From assembly GCF_007115095.1 (NCBI RefSeq), contig NZ_SULH01000013.1, positions 45,256-109,255 on the forward strand: a DNA stretch of 64,000 nucleotides, in the 5' to 3' direction. Positions 36,644 to 47,084 of the stretch are shown here, piece after piece. Positions within the stretch are counted from its first letter, which is position 1; each line of letters begins with the position of its first letter. The stretch comes from Levilactobacillus enshiensis. Its GTDB lineage: Bacteria; Bacillota; Bacilli; Lactobacillales; Lactobacillaceae. The position numbers and the translations under genes are program-made. Below the pieces are notes generated by a model, which searched no databases, was not told the DNA's origin, and was given only the letters and a program-made list of their open reading frames with translations.

Positions 36644-37603
36644 TTAAATGGTGATATCGAACCAGAAAGGATAGGATTTGACCCCAATGTAGACGTCAAA
36701 GAACCGACCACCCATTTCTTCACCGTCTAATTGCCCGTATTCGATAGCCGGGACAGTTAAATGGACTTGGGTAGCCTGATAGTAGTGAACGGCCTTAGAC
36801 GTTAAATGACGCTTAAATGCTAAACGCAAGGCCAGCCAAATTAATTTGAAGAAGTGAGGCTTTTCAATGACGACTAGGTGTAGCTTATGATCCGTAATTG
36901 TTGCGCCTGGTGCAATCCCAACACCACCACCAAAGTAGGGATGACTGGTCGTCGTCACGAGGAAGGCATTGGGATAGATATCCCGTTGATTACCCACGTG
37001 AACGGTGAGGGTGAACCCTGTTTGGTTGTAATAAACATCAAGTGCCGACGCTAAATAGGACAAGGAGCCCAAATGGTGCTTGTTGAGCCAAACCTTGGCC
37101 TTAGATTGATTGGCCTGTGAAATGATGGCGGCATCGAAGCCAATGCCTAAATTGTTCGTGAAAACGCCGCGTTCCTGCTTGATCGTTTCGTCGTAACTGC
37201 CGATGTCGTAGTCGGTCGCGTGGGTGCACTGAATAATCTGTTTCAGGGCATCTTCCCATTTCAGGGCCATGCCAGCCCCCCGGGCAAAATCATTACCGGA
37301 ACCAATTGGCAAGTAGGTCACAGGGATGGGGTGCTGGCGTGGCAATTGTGTCAAGCCATTGATGGCTTCGTGCAACGTGCCATCACCACCGACGGCCATG
37401 ACGACCCAGTTTTGGTGGGAATCATCCGGAATTCGTTTGGCAAATTGTTCGCTCAAAAGAACGGCATGATTCGGGTATTCCGAAATTGCTAGCTGGTAGG
37501 AGACCTGGGCGGCATCGAGCTGCTCTTTGATTTCTGGCCACAGTGTACCGGCGCGGCCACTTCCTGCGTGCTCGTTTAGTATAATATAGAACTGGACACT
37601 CAC
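36644..37603 (-). CDS. Diacylglycerol kinase family lipid kinase (DagK/YtlR-like)
   Basis: A 319-residue soluble lipid kinase. It has the catalytic glycine-rich loop VMAVGGDGTLHEAING, the second motif LPIGSGNDFARG and, near the end, EYGQLDGEEM, which carries the base and metal-binding acids. Members phosphorylate diacylglycerol or related lipids, recycling lipids from teichoic acid synthesis. The start is GTG 37603 behind AGGAG. It reads leftward and is separated from the rnjA operon by the repeat. Confidence 0.9.
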   Translation of the reverse strand: MSVQFYIILNEHAGSGRAGTLWPEIKEQLDAAQVSYQLAISEYPNHAVLLSEQFAKRIPDDSHQNWVVMAVGGDGTLHEAINGLTQLPRQHPIPVTYLPIGSGNDFARGAGMALKWEDALKQIIQCTHATDYDIGSYDETIKQERGVFTNNLGIGFDAAIISQANQSKAKVWLNKHHLGSLSYLASALDVYYNQTGFTLTVHVGNQRDIYPNAFLVTTTSHPYFGGGVGIAPGATITDHKLHLVVIEKPHFFKLIWLALRLAFKRHLTSKAVHYYQATQVHLTVPAIEYGQLDGEEMGGRFFDVYIGVKSYPFWFDITI

Positions 37604-37800
37604 CGTACTGCTCCTCTCAAAATTTAATCCTTTTCATTATAAACGAAAACTTTAGTGGTGCCTAGTGATTCCGGCAGAACTTTCCTTGGTTGTAAGAAAT
37701 TATACAGGAATTGTGTAAAATGAACGGCAACCAGAAGACGGTTAATTAACGTTACTAGCTGAATGAGATTCCCTGAAACAGGTTACTAAGCTGTAAAACT

Positions 37801-38290
37801 AGATAAAATTCAGGCCTCATCTCAGTGTGGGTCAACAGTCGCACCGTTAAATTAGGCTAAATTGGGCGCACTCCGGCTGTCAGAGATTCCACGTGCTGTG
37901 GGGGACGTTTCAGACTGAAAGAACACCAGTCTTCTCACTCGATTTGAAGCCACGAAAAATCACGTGTCTCCAAAGTCGCCTGTGCTGTAAGCTGGCTAAA
38001 AATTCGTAGCCAGCTAATACTACTTTCACGGCTGGGGCCATCCCTGGCCTCCTCCGGCGCGGACGGTGTTCTATCAAGACAACGGCTGTAGACCACAGCT
38101 ACTTGTCATTTTTGGATTCGACTGATAACGACCGTTACGGTTATTCTCAGAGTTGTCTGAGCGTACAATGTAAGCCGAGAGGTCGGCAGATATGGACTCA
38201 GGCGCGTCGTTCGCACTAATCCAGCCCATATCCGCCGGCCGGTAAGGCGAATAGACCACCGAGTTGCCGACTTTTAGGGTCACTGTCATC
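37801..38290. repeat. Long intergenic repeat, copy B
   Basis: Aligns to copy A (3723-4330) over nearly its whole length in the same orientation. Long identical blocks include GAACACCAGTCTTCTC, GGCTGGGGCCATCCCTGGCC and AGCCGAGAGGTCGGCAGATA. The central hairpin here is AGCTGGCT/AGCCAGCT (about 37990-38016), with a loop differing from copy A while the stem pairs perfectly. The inverted repeat 38184-38198/38223-38237 matches at 13 of 15 positions and lacks copy A's inserted loop. Fills the dagK-rnjA gap; no gene seen. Confidence 0.8.
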
Positions 38291-38341
38291 GGAAGAACAG
38301 ATATGAGCCGTAATTTGGCACTTTCTTTAGCTGTAAAATTT

Positions 38342-38377
38342 AAAAAGGAGCCCGAGCGCAAGGCTCAGACTCCTTTA
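38342..38377 (-). terminator. Rho-independent terminator after rnjA
   Basis: On the minus strand AAAGGAGTCTGAGC pairs with GCTCGGGCTCCTTT and is followed by T residues. Confidence 0.88.
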
Positions 38378-38384
38378 ACCAACT

Positions 38385-40064
38385 TTACTTAGTCATGATA
38401 AACATAGGTAAAATCATTGGGTGACGTTCCGTCTTTTCAAACAGGAAGTTTTGCAGATCATCAATGACCGCATTGCGAATCGAAGCTTCGGTAGCCTTCG
38501 GGTTACGCATAGCCCGCCGAATCGTCTGGAAGACGCGGCGGCGACCCTCATTGAGAAGTTCACCAGATTCGCGCATGTAGACGAATCCACGTGACAGTAG
38601 GTCAGGACCCGCTTTAATTTCCTGATTCTTCAAATCGATAGTGGCAACGACAACGACAAGTCCTTCTTCGGACAAGAGTTGGCGGTCACGTAACACAACG
38701 TTGCCAATATCACCGATACCAGATCCGTCAATGTAGACGTCTCCGGCGGTGAAGTGACCCGCAACCCGGGCAGAGTCCTGCGTTAAGGCCAGGACATCCC
38801 CGTTTTGTAAGATGAAACTGTGATCCAACGGCACACCGCATTGTTCAGCGAGTTCCGTATGAATCTTTAACATCCGGTACTCACCGTGAATGGGCATAAA
38901 GAACTTAGGCTGCATGAGTCGCAGCATTAACTTTTGTTCTTCTTGACCACCATGACCAGATGTGTGAATGTTGTTGACCTTACCATGAATAACGTTGGCG
39001 CCGGCTTCTTCTAGTTCGTTGATGACCCGGTTGACCGAAATGGTGTTCCCAGGGATCGGGTTGCTGGAGAAGACGACCGTATCACCGGGCTGAATGGAAA
39101 TTTGCCGGTGGGTACCGTTTGCGATTCGTGATAAGGCGGCCATTGGTTCCCCTTGTGAGCCGGTACATAGAATCATGACCTTGTCAGCAGGGAGGGAACG
39201 AATAGCGTTGGCATCAACTAGTGCGTCATCGGGAATGTTGAGATAACCTAATTCCCGACCGTTAACGATGGCTGCTTCCATGGACCGACCGAAGACGGCA
39301 ATTTTCCGTCCGTGGGCCAGCGCCGTTTCACAAGCCGTTTCAATCCGTGAGATGTTGGAAGCGAAGGTGGCGAAGATAACCCGACCTTCAACTTGGTCAA
39401 AAATCCGTCGAATCGATTTACCGACCCATTTTTCCGACTTGGTCCAGATTGGCCGTTCAGCGTTCGTACTATCAGACATCAAGCACAGAACGCCTTCTTC
39501 ACCCAGCTTAGCCATCTTTTGTAGATCAGGCGGCTGGTTCGTAACAGGGGTTAAGTCGAACTTATAGTCCCCCGTTTCCACGATCGTACCGACCGGGGTA
39601 TGAACTGCGACACCTAAGGTATCAGGAATCGAGTGGGTGGTCCGGAAGAAGGTGACACTCATCTTCCGAAATTTGAGCACAGTGTCATCGTCAATTGTGT
39701 GTAGTTCAGTCGATTTAAGTAATCCGTGTTCTTCAAGCTTGTTCTTGATCAGTGCCAAGGCGAGCGGCCCTGCGTAAACAGGGACGTTGAGTGCCTTTAA
39801 TAAATAAGGAATACCGCCAATATGATCTTCATGGCCGTGGGTAATCACAAGCGCCTTGATTTTGGCTTGGTTTTCAACGAGGTATTGATAATCTGGAATG
39901 ACATAGTCGATTCCCAGTAACTCGTCTTCGGGGAACTTAATTCCGGCATCAATCAGGATAATTTCGTCCTGAAATTGGATGCCGTAAGTGTTTTTCCCAA
40001 TTTCACCAAGTCCACCCACGCCAAAGATAGCGGCTTCGTTATTTTTGACGTTTAACTTGTTCAT
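38385..40064 (-). CDS. rnjA: Ribonuclease J
   Basis: A metallo-beta-lactamase/beta-CASP ribonuclease with 5'-exonuclease and endonuclease activity in mRNA turnover and rRNA processing. The 559-residue protein has the zinc motif [11 protein letters not shown] (HxHxDH), the later ligands in [10 protein letters not shown] and MPIHGEY, and the beta-[14 protein letters not shown]. Its length fits RNase J1. It overlaps the upstream rpoY gene by four bases, the conserved Lactobacillales/Bacillus arrangement, so translation is coupled. Confidence 0.95.
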   Translation of the reverse strand: MNKLNVKNNEAAIFGVGGLGEIGKNTYGIQFQDEIILIDAGIKFPEDELLGIDYVIPDYQYLVENQAKIKALVITHGHEDHIGGIPYLLKALNVPVYAGPLALALIKNKLEEHGLLKSTELHTIDDDTVLKFRKMSVTFFRTTHSIPDTLGVAVHTPVGTIVETGDYKFDLTPVTNQPPDLQKMAKLGEEGVLCLMSDSTNAERPIWTKSEKWVGKSIRRIFDQVEGRVIFATFASNISRIETACETALAHGRKIAVFGRSMEAAIVNGRELGYLNIPDDALVDANAIRSLPADKVMILCTGSQGEPMAALSRIANGTHRQISIQPGDTVVFSSNPIPGNTISVNRVINELEEAGANVIHGKVNNIHTSGHGGQEEQKLMLRLMQPKFFMPIHGEYRMLKIHTELAEQCGVPLDHSFILQNGDVLALTQDSARVAGHFTAGDVYIDGSGIGDIGNVVLRDRQLLSEEGLVVVVATIDLKNQEIKAGPDLLSRGFVYMRESGELLNEGRRRVFQTIRRAMRNPKATEASIRNAVIDDLQNFLFEKTERHPMILPMFIMTK

Positions 40065-40285
40065 TCATTGAACTCCGTTAATTTGTAATTCGGATTCTCT
40101 TGTTCGTAAGCCAATGTTTTACCTTCGATGGCTTCGATGAATTCGATATTGTGTTCCGTATGAGCTTCCACTAATGCCCGGGCTTCAACTTCTGTTGGGG
40201 CTTCTAGGTAAAGTGAATGGGTATCCTCGCGCTTAGGATTCCGCTTTTTATCATTTTGGTAATAGACTTTGTAAATCACAGACAA
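40061..40285 (-). CDS. rpoY: RNA polymerase epsilon subunit
   Basis: A 74-residue protein of the DUF1447/YkzG family, the epsilon subunit of Firmicutes RNA polymerase, here beginning [20 protein letters not shown] and containing the family block [14 protein letters not shown]. It binds near the polymerase secondary channel side and is non-essential. Its coupling to rnjA (four-base overlap) is the usual arrangement and supports the call. SD AAAAGGAG. Confidence 0.93.
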   Translation of the reverse strand: MSVIYKVYYQNDKKRNPKREDTHSLYLEAPTEVEARALVEAHTEHNIEFIEAIEGKTLAYEQENPNYKLTEFNE

Positions 40286-40440
40286 AACTCCTTTTAATTT
40301 TAAACGATTTAACTCGCTAATCGTGAGTGAACAGCGAATTATTTATGTCCTGCCGAACTGCGGGTTGCTTACACAACAATTAGCACAATTTTAGCATAAT
40401 TTCAGCCACTTGTATAGAAGTACCCCTAGACGACAAAACA

Positions 40441-40449
40441 TGCTATGAT
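40441..40449 (+). promoter_or_regulatory. Extended -10 promoter element
   Basis: TGCTATGAT (TGN-TATGAT) lies 32 bases before the next rightward start, divergent from rpoY. Confidence 0.55.
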
Positions 40450-40481
40450 TAAACTAGCGTGAAGTGAACGGAGGAGACGCC

Positions 40482-40979
40482 ATGGCTCTAATAGTGGAAG
40501 TCATTATTGGCATCATCATTGCCTTTATAATTTATGAAATGATTCGTCGGATGATTGTTCAGCGAGCGACACGAATGGTGCGGCGCTCTGCAGAAGATGA
40601 CACGGACGTGGCGGTGAAGGCGGCCCTGCAGCGATTAGTGAATGACGATGTTTTGTCAGAAGATGAGTGTGTGTTGCAGCCAACGGAAACGGTCGCCGAT
40701 GTGTGGGGCCGGGGCGTCATGGCTTTTGAATACACCATGCCCAGTGGTATCGATACGGAACGCCGGCTACCAGAACTTGAAGCGGCTTTTAATGACGCCC
40801 TCGCCAGTTTTAGTGCGGATCACCAGGTCAAAGCGGTCGTTGCGGGATCGGCATTTGTTGTCAGCGATATCTGGGTCTACGAAGGCCACCTGCATGTGGA
40901 TGTGGCTAATTTGATGAATGAGTCAACGGTTGAATATTTAAAAGACCTCAAGAAGTTAAATGATCCTGCTGTGAAATGA
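40482..40979 (+). CDS. Membrane-anchored protein, unknown function
   Basis: A 165-residue protein with one N-terminal membrane helix (IVEVIIGIIIAFIIYEMI, about residues 4-21), then a basic stretch (RRMIVQRATRMVRR) consistent with cytoplasmic location, then an acidic soluble domain of about 130 residues. No catalytic motif is recognised. ATG 40482 is set by GGAGGAG. It is a single-gene unit between rpoY and def, with its own promoter and a very strong terminator. A lactobacillar hypothetical, as far as I can tell. Confidence 0.75.
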   Translation: MALIVEVIIGIIIAFIIYEMIRRMIVQRATRMVRRSAEDDTDVAVKAALQRLVNDDVLSEDECVLQPTETVADVWGRGVMAFEYTMPSGIDTERRLPELEAAFNDALASFSADHQVKAVVAGSAFVVSDIWVYEGHLHVDVANLMNESTVEYLKDLKKLNDPAVK

Positions 40980-41042
40980 TGCACTATATATGGAAGAAAC
41001 AGGGTTATCTTTTCGCTTTAAAAAGAGTTCTACTATTGAAAA

Positions 41043-41096
41043 TAGGCATCGTCATCAATTGTCCCCTAAGGGAATTTGATGACGATGCCTACTTTT
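41043..41096 (+). terminator. Very strong terminator with a 16-bp perfect stem
   Basis: TAGGCATCGTCATCAA (41043-41058) pairs exactly with TTGATGACGATGCCTA (41076-41091), with an inner TCCC/GGGA and TTTTT after. It is longer than any other terminator here. 41097-41257 shows nothing identifiable. Confidence 0.88.
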
Positions 41097-41257
41097 TAAC
41101 AAGCGACCAACTGGTTGAGTGAAAACTTACGCAAGTTCACCCCGAAGACGAGTTGTTAGGGGGCCTACCTGCAAAACGGTAGGGAAGTTTACTTACCTAC
41201 TATAGTTGTAAGCTATCTGAAAATAATCAGCGTGGTTACACAAAAGTTGTACATAAA

Positions 41258-41818
41258 TTACTCAATCATAATCATGTCATCGTCACGTGCAAACGGCTGG
41301 TCTTTGTTGATGTGATCATAGAAGAGCATGCCGTGTAAATGATCGATTTCGTGTTGGCAGACGATGGCTGGGTAGTTCTTTAAACGCAATTGGTGCTTTT
41401 CGCCGTTCACATCATAGTAGCGTAAGGTGATGCGATCGTGACGGGGAACGAAGCCAGGAACGTCTTTGTCGACGGATAGACAACCTTCACCTTCAGTCAA
41501 AGCGCCTTCCTGAACGGATTCGGAGACGATAACGGGATTGATGATGACGTCGGTAAAGGGTGATTTGCCATCTTTTTCCGTCGGTGGAACCAAGACGGAG
41601 GCCATCTTCTTGGAGACGCCAACTTGAGGCGCAGCTAAGCCAACGCCGGCCCGTAACCCATATTTCTTACATTGTTCGGGGTCCTGAGAGACCACCAAAT
41701 ATTCCATTAAGTCTTTAGCGAGCTGTTGATCTTCCTCTGAGAGAGGGAAAGTCACGTCTGCTGCTTCTTGTCGCAAGACGGGATCACCGTCGCGGACAAT
41801 ATCTTTCATGAGAAACAA
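41258..41818 (-). CDS. def: Peptide deformylase
   Basis: Removes the formyl group from nascent N-terminal methionine. The protein has the three metalloprotease motifs: [19 protein letters not shown] and [12 protein letters not shown] with the metal-binding HExxH; the insert-rich length is typical of Gram-positive type 2 enzymes. TTG 41818 gives 186 residues ([13 protein letters not shown]) with GGAGG eight bases upstream and fits the family N-terminus; the upstream ATG 41824 lies only two bases after that SD. It is transcribed divergently from pdhA. Confidence 0.93.
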   Translation of the reverse strand: MFLMKDIVRDGDPVLRQEAADVTFPLSEEDQQLAKDLMEYLVVSQDPEQCKKYGLRAGVGLAAPQVGVSKKMASVLVPPTEKDGKSPFTDVIINPVIVSESVQEGALTEGEGCLSVDKDVPGFVPRHDRITLRYYDVNGEKHQLRLKNYPAIVCQHEIDHLHGMLFYDHINKDQPFARDDDMIMIE

Positions 41819-41897
41819 AAGCATTACCTCCGCAAAAATAAAAATATTGTTAGTTACCATTCATTTTAACATACCCACTAGGAGAAATGAAATGAAA

Positions 41898-41911
41898 AGA
41901 AAACGGTTTCT
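41898..41911. promoter_or_regulatory. cre-like site upstream of pdhA
   Basis: AGAAAACGGTTTCT is a near palindrome matching 12 of 14 positions of TGAAAACGGTTTCA. It lies about 90 bases upstream of the pdhA promoter, in the def-pdhA gap, where CcpA could act on either gene. Confidence 0.5.
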
Positions 41912-41995
41912 ATTTTCAAAAAAAGTGGAAACTAAAAAATCACAACGCGCCGTAGGGATTTAGCCTAATCCCTTTATCTGTCCGTATGAAAGGGC

Positions 41996-42024
41996 TTGCA
42001 TGGCTTCTGAAAAAATGGTACTTT
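41996..42024 (+). promoter_or_regulatory. Candidate pdh promoter
   Basis: TTGCAT (41996-42001) and TACTTT (42019-42024) are separated by 17 bases; a start near 42031 would leave a leader of about 70 bases. Confidence 0.5.
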
Positions 42025-42101
42025 ATAAACGTAGTCAGGAAACGCAACGTTAACTCACTCTAGTTAACAATTTCATATCAAGTGAAAGGAAAGTGTTACT
42101 T

Positions 42102-43217
42102 ATGGCTAATGGAAGCAAACAGATTGTAGACTTTGCCAAGATCAAAGCTACGATGGCTGACCCATATAAGCACCCGGTTCAAGTCATCGATCGTGAAGGC
42201 AAGGTCGTTGATCCAGACACGTTGGCAAAATATTCAGATGACCAACTTGTTGACTTCATGAAGAAAATGGTTTGGGAGCGTACGTTACACGAACAAACAA
42301 TGAACTTCTCCCGTCAGGGTCGCCTCGGTTTCTATGCTCCAACTGCCGGTGAGGAAGCTAGTGAAATGGGAAGTGTTACTGCATTTAAGCAACAAGACTT
42401 CTTATTACCAGCTTACCGTGATTTGCCACAAATGATTCAACACGGGACTACCGTTGCAAAAGGTTTCTTATGGTCCAAAGGTCATGTTGAAGGCAATCAA
42501 CATGAAAATCCAAACATGTTATTCCCACAAATCATCATTGGCGCGCAATACGTTGAAACCGCCGGTGTTGCTTTAGGGATTAAGAAGAACGGCGATGAAG
42601 ACCGCGTTGCCTTCGTTTACACCGGTGATGGTGGGACATCACAAGGTGACTGGTACGAAGGGGTTAACTTTGCCAGTGCTTTCCAAGCACCAGCTGTCTT
42701 CTTCGTTCAAAACAATGGTTGGGCAATTTCCGTACCACGTTACAAGCAAACCGCAGCTGAAACGTTGGCACAAAAGGCCGTTGCCATGGGTGTTCCTTCC
42801 GTCCAAGTTGATGGGATGGATATCGTGGCCGTTCACGAAGTTTCTAAAGCAGCTCGTGAATTTACCGCAGCCGGGAATGGTCCAGTCGTCATTGAAACAT
42901 TGACTTACCGTTACGGCGCTCACTCCTCTGCTGGTGATGATCCTTCTCGTTACCGGACTAAGGAAGAAGAAAAGCCTTGGTTCGATGCTGATCCACTGAT
43001 TCGTTTACGGAAGGTCTTAACTGACAAGGGCGTTTGGTCACAAGATCAAGAAGACAAGTTAGTCGACGAATACAAAGACGAATTTAAGGAAGCAATGAAG
43101 GAAGCTGAAGCAGCACCTGCACAAAAGGTTTCTGACTTCTTGAAGTGGACTTACAATGTGCCTACTCCAGCTGTTAAGAAGCAAATTGCAGAATTCGAAG
43201 CAAAGGAGTCGAAGTAA
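42102..43217 (+). CDS. pdhA: Pyruvate dehydrogenase E1 component, alpha subunit
   Basis: First half of the TPP-dependent E1 that decarboxylates pyruvate. The 371-residue protein has the TPP/Mg motif YTGDGGTSQGDWYEG with NNGWAISVP and the phosphorylation-loop-like YRYGAHSSAGDDPSRYR. AAAGGA with ATG 42102 sets the start. It opens a four-gene operon (pdhA-B-C-D) with a two-base gap to pdhB. Together with the other subunits it yields acetyl-CoA, NADH and CO2. Confidence 0.97.
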   Translation: MANGSKQIVDFAKIKATMADPYKHPVQVIDREGKVVDPDTLAKYSDDQLVDFMKKMVWERTLHEQTMNFSRQGRLGFYAPTAGEEASEMGSVTAFKQQDFLLPAYRDLPQMIQHGTTVAKGFLWSKGHVEGNQHENPNMLFPQIIIGAQYVETAGVALGIKKNGDEDRVAFVYTGDGGTSQGDWYEGVNFASAFQAPAVFFVQNNGWAISVPRYKQTAAETLAQKAVAMGVPSVQVDGMDIVAVHEVSKAAREFTAAGNGPVVIETLTYRYGAHSSAGDDPSRYRTKEEEKPWFDADPLIRLRKVLTDKGVWSQDQEDKLVDEYKDEFKEAMKEAEAAPAQKVSDFLKWTYNVPTPAVKKQIAEFEAKESK

Positions 43218-43219
43218 TC

Positions 43220-44197
43220 ATGGCTAAAATGACGTATATCAAAGCGATCACTTCTGGTCTGGATCAAGTTTTGAAAGACGATCCTAAGACGTTGATCTTC
43301 GGTGAAGACGTTGGTAAAAACGGTGGTGTGTTCCGGACAACTGTTGATTTACAAGACAAGTACGGCGAAGACCGGGTTTTCGATACGCCATTAGCTGAAT
43401 CTGGGATTCTTGGATTAGCTATTGGTTTATCCTTAACGGGTTGGCGCCCAATTCCTGAAATCCAATTCATGGGCTTTACGTTCGAAGCAATGGATGGGAT
43501 TGTTGGGCAATTGGCTCGTGATCACTACCGTTTCGGTGGCCAAAAGAACTTCCCTGTTACTGTACGGACACCATTTGGTGGTGGGACCCATACCGCTGAA
43601 ATGCACGCCGACAACTTGGAAAACTACTTCGTTAGCACCCCAGGTCTGCGGGTTGTAACACCTGCTAACCCATACGATGCTAAGGGCTTAGTAATCTCCG
43701 CTGTTGAAAGCGACGATCCAGTTCTGTTCATGGAAAACTTGAAGCTTTATCGTTCAATGAAGGATGAAGTTCCAGATGAAAAGTACACGGTTCCGTTAGA
43801 CACTGCCAAGGTTGTTCGTGAAGGTACTGATGTCACGATTGTTGCTTACAGTGCTGAAGTTAACGAATCCTTAGCTGCTGCTGATGCTTTGGCAAAGGAT
43901 AACATCTCTGCTGAAGTGATTGACTTACGTTCTCTGTCACCAATTGACACGGATACTGTCTTTGCTTCTGTTGATAAGACCCACAAGGTTGTTATCGTTC
44001 AAGAAGCACAGCGGATGGCTGGTGTTGGTGCCGTTGTGGCATCTGACATTGCTGAAGAAAAGATCATGTCCTTGGACGCCCCAATCGGCCGGGTAGCTGC
44101 ACCAGATAGTGTTTACCCATTTGCCCAAGCTGAAAATGACTGGATTCCAAATGCCGATGACATTGAAGCCAAGGTACGCGAAATCGTTAACTACTAA
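43220..44197 (+). CDS. pdhB: Pyruvate dehydrogenase E1 component, beta subunit
   Basis: The 325-residue partner of PdhA. It begins MAKMTYIKAITSGLDQVL and has FGEDVGKNGGVFRTT, DTPLAESGI, with the catalytic Glu/TPP-activating region, and MAGVGAVVASDIAEEK. It completes the E1 heterotetramer. It starts two bases after pdhA. Codon choice in this operon is strongly biased (GAA, GCT, GTT), fitting high expression. Confidence 0.97.
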   Translation: MAKMTYIKAITSGLDQVLKDDPKTLIFGEDVGKNGGVFRTTVDLQDKYGEDRVFDTPLAESGILGLAIGLSLTGWRPIPEIQFMGFTFEAMDGIVGQLARDHYRFGGQKNFPVTVRTPFGGGTHTAEMHADNLENYFVSTPGLRVVTPANPYDAKGLVISAVESDDPVLFMENLKLYRSMKDEVPDEKYTVPLDTAKVVREGTDVTIVAYSAEVNESLAAADALAKDNISAEVIDLRSLSPIDTDTVFASVDKTHKVVIVQEAQRMAGVGAVVASDIAEEKIMSLDAPIGRVAAPDSVYPFAQAENDWIPNADDIEAKVREIVNY

Positions 44198-44271
44198 TTT
44201 AAATCTAAATTAAACGATAAAAAACGATGTGGGAGACATCCTGCATTAGATGAAAGAAAGGAAGTTTTCCC

Positions 44272-45594
44272 ATGGCTTATACGTTCAAACTCCCTGAGCT
44301 TGGTGAAGGAATGGCCGAAGGTGAAATTTCTTCATGGCTTGTTAAAGAAGGAGACACTGTTAAGGAAGACGACACGTTAGTCGAAATCCAAAACGATAAG
44401 TCTGTTTCGGAATTACCATCACCAGTTGATGGCACTATTTCACAAATTGTTGCACAAGAAGGGGACACCGTTGAAATTGGCGACCCACTGATTGTGATTG
44501 ATGACGGTTCAGATACGCCACCTGACTTAGGTAAGGGTGGGGATGAAGCCGCTGCTGCCCCAGCTGAAGAAGCTGCTCCAGAACCAGCTGCTGCCCCAGC
44601 ACCTGCTGCTGCCCCAGCTCCAGCCGCTGCGCCTACTGGTGTTCCAGCTGCTTCTGACCCGAATAAGTTAGTTTTGGCAATGCCTTCCGTTCGTCAATAC
44701 GCACGGGACAAGGGCGTTGACATTACTTTGGTTGCCCCAACTGGGAACCATGGTCAAATTCTGAAGGCTGACATCGATAACTTTAACGGTGCCGCTGCTC
44801 CTGCAGCCGCTGCTGCGCCAGCTGCTGCCGCTTCTGAAGGCAAAGCCACTACTGGCCAAGCTATCAAGCCTTGGAAGTCTGACCAACCAGATCTGGAAAC
44901 TCGTGAACCAATGTCACCTATGCGGAAGATTATTGCTAAGAGCATGCGTGCTTCCAAGGACATTGCCCCACATGTTACCTCATTTGATGAAGTTGAAGTT
45001 TCTGCTTTAATGGCTAACCGGAAGAAGTACAAGCAAGCCGCTGCTGATAAGGGCATTCACTTGACCTTCTTACCTTACATGGTTAAGGCATTGGTTGCTG
45101 TTATGAAGGAATTCCCTGAATTGAATGCTTCCATCGATGACACGACTCAGGAAATTGTCTACAAGCACTACTACAATATTGGTATCGCTACCAACACTGA
45201 TGATGGTCTTTATGTACCAAACATCAAGGCTGCCGATTCCAAGGGTATGTTTGAAATCGCTAAGGAAATTAGTGAAAACACCCAAGCTGCTTACGACAAC
45301 AAGTTGAGTCCTGCTTCCATGGCCGGTGGTTCAATTACCATCAGTAACGTTGGCTCAATTGGTGGTGGCTGGTTCACACCAGTTATCAACCAACCTGAAG
45401 TTGCTATCTTAGGTGTTGGCCGAATCGAAAAGGCACCTTACGTTAACGACGATGGTGACATTGTTGTTGGCCGGATGTTGAAGATTTCCTTGAGTTACGA
45501 CCACCGTTTGATCGATGGCGCCTTAGCTCAAAATGTTTTGAACAAGTTCAAGGCATTGCTTCATGATCCAGAATTACTGTTAATGGAAGGGTAG
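44272..45594 (+). CDS. pdhC: Dihydrolipoamide acetyltransferase (E2)
   Basis: The core of the pyruvate dehydrogenase complex. The 440-residue protein has one N-terminal lipoyl domain with the modified lysine in [10 protein letters not shown], an Ala/Pro-rich flexible linker (about residues 90-125), a peripheral-subunit-binding domain ([15 protein letters not shown] to [10 protein letters not shown]), a second Ala-rich linker, and the catalytic domain ending in [12 protein letters not shown] (HxxxDG). A 74-base gap separates it from pdhB; AAAGGAAG gives the SD. Confidence 0.97.
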   Translation: MAYTFKLPELGEGMAEGEISSWLVKEGDTVKEDDTLVEIQNDKSVSELPSPVDGTISQIVAQEGDTVEIGDPLIVIDDGSDTPPDLGKGGDEAAAAPAEEAAPEPAAAPAPAAAPAPAAAPTGVPAASDPNKLVLAMPSVRQYARDKGVDITLVAPTGNHGQILKADIDNFNGAAAPAAAAAPAAAASEGKATTGQAIKPWKSDQPDLETREPMSPMRKIIAKSMRASKDIAPHVTSFDEVEVSALMANRKKYKQAAADKGIHLTFLPYMVKALVAVMKEFPELNASIDDTTQEIVYKHYYNIGIATNTDDGLYVPNIKAADSKGMFEIAKEISENTQAAYDNKLSPASMAGGSITISNVGSIGGGWFTPVINQPEVAILGVGRIEKAPYVNDDGDIVVGRMLKISLSYDHRLIDGALAQNVLNKFKALLHDPELLLMEG

Positions 45595-45601
45595 GAAAAA
45601 T

Positions 45602-47029
45602 ATGGCAGATGTTGAAAAAAAGGACACCGTCATCATCGGTGCCGGACCCGGCGGCTACGTTGCCGCAATTCGGGCTTCTGAATTAGGCCAAAAGGTCACT
45701 TTAGTCGAAAAATCCGATACGCTTGGTGGTGTCTGCTTAAACGTTGGCTGTGTTCCTTCTAAGGCCTTAATTCAAGCGGGTCACCGGTTGGAACAAGCCA
45801 AAGACGGTTCGACTTACGGAATTTCTACGGAATCAGCCGTTATTGACTTTAAGAAGACGCAAGACTGGAAGCAGACTAAGGTTGTTGATCGGATGACCAG
45901 CGGCGTTAAGATGCTGATGAAGAAGCACCACGTTGACATTGTTAACGGGGAAGCGGTCTTCTTAAGTGACACCCAATTACGGGTAATGCCTACGGGCGAA
46001 AAGCAATTCATGTCCACTGATACGGGCCAGACTTTCGAGTACAATAACATTATTATTGCATCCGGGTCGCACCCAATCGAAATCCCTGGCTTCAAATTTG
46101 ATGGTCGGGTTATCGATTCTACTGGTGGCTTGAGCTTACCTGAAATTCCTAAAGAATTCGTTGTTATTGGTGGGGGTTATGTCGGAACCGAATTAGCTGG
46201 TGCATACGCTAGCTTAGGCGCTCACGTAACGATCATCGAAGGAACGAAGTCAATTCTGCCTAACTTCGAAAAGGACATGGTTGCCGTTGTCTTGAAGAAG
46301 CTAAAGAAGAAGGGCGTTGATGTTATCACCAACGCTATGGCTAAGGGTTCTACGCAAGACGACAAGAGTGTCAGTGTAACCTATGCCGTTGACGGCAAGG
46401 AATCTACGATCAAGGCTGACTACTGCATGGTCACCGTTGGTCGTCGGCCAAACACTGATGACTTAGGCTTGGAATACACCAAGGTTAAGTTGAACGACCA
46501 TGGTCAAATCGAAGTTGATAACCAAGGTCGGACTGCCTCAGAACACATCTGGGCCGTTGGTGACGTTGTTCCTGGTGCTGCATTGGCTCACAAGGCCTTT
46601 GCTGAAGCTAAGACTGCCGCTGGCGCAATCTCTGGTAAGAAGACAGCTAATGACTGGTTAAGTGTTCCAGCGGTTTGCTTCTCCGATCCTGAAATCGCTA
46701 CAGTTGGTTACAGCGAGGCTGCTGCCAAGGACAAGGGTATCAAGGTTAAGACTGCGAAGTTCCCATTTGCTGGGAACGCTCGGGCTGTTTCCTTGGACGC
46801 ACCAGATGGTTTTGTTCGGTTCATCTACACGGATGACGACAACAAGAATATCGTTGGTGCCGAAGCGGTTGGCCCTGAAGCCAGCACGATGGCTGGTGAA
46901 CTCTCAATCATCGTTAACGACGGTTTGAACGTTGAAGACGTTGCTTTGACGATTCACCCACACCCAACGTTAAACGAACCAATTCAAGAAGCTGCGGACA
47001 TTGCGCTGGGCTTCCCAACACATCTCTAA
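45602..47029 (+). CDS. pdhD: Dihydrolipoamide dehydrogenase (E3)
   Basis: Flavoprotein that reoxidises the lipoyl group using NAD+. The 475-residue protein has the FAD-binding VIIGAGPGGYVAAIRA, the redox disulfide GGVCLNVGCVPSK, the NAD-binding IGGGYVGTELAGA and the C-terminal active-site HPHPTLNEPIQEA. It begins seven bases after pdhC. A terminator closes the operon. Confidence 0.97.
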   Translation: MADVEKKDTVIIGAGPGGYVAAIRASELGQKVTLVEKSDTLGGVCLNVGCVPSKALIQAGHRLEQAKDGSTYGISTESAVIDFKKTQDWKQTKVVDRMTSGVKMLMKKHHVDIVNGEAVFLSDTQLRVMPTGEKQFMSTDTGQTFEYNNIIIASGSHPIEIPGFKFDGRVIDSTGGLSLPEIPKEFVVIGGGYVGTELAGAYASLGAHVTIIEGTKSILPNFEKDMVAVVLKKLKKKGVDVITNAMAKGSTQDDKSVSVTYAVDGKESTIKADYCMVTVGRRPNTDDLGLEYTKVKLNDHGQIEVDNQGRTASEHIWAVGDVVPGAALAHKAFAEAKTAAGAISGKKTANDWLSVPAVCFSDPEIATVGYSEAAAKDKGIKVKTAKFPFAGNARAVSLDAPDGFVRFIYTDDDNKNIVGAEAVGPEASTMAGELSIIVNDGLNVEDVALTIHPHPTLNEPIQEAADIALGFPTHL

Positions 47030-47045
47030 AGCGACTATTGAACTT

Positions 47046-47084
47046 AAAAAAGGATCTCTGCTTGCGGGCGGGGGTCCTTTTTTG
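47046..47084 (+). terminator. Terminator of the pdh operon
   Basis: AAAAAGGATC pairs with GGGTCCTTTTT, with a GC-rich loop and T-run. Confidence 0.8.
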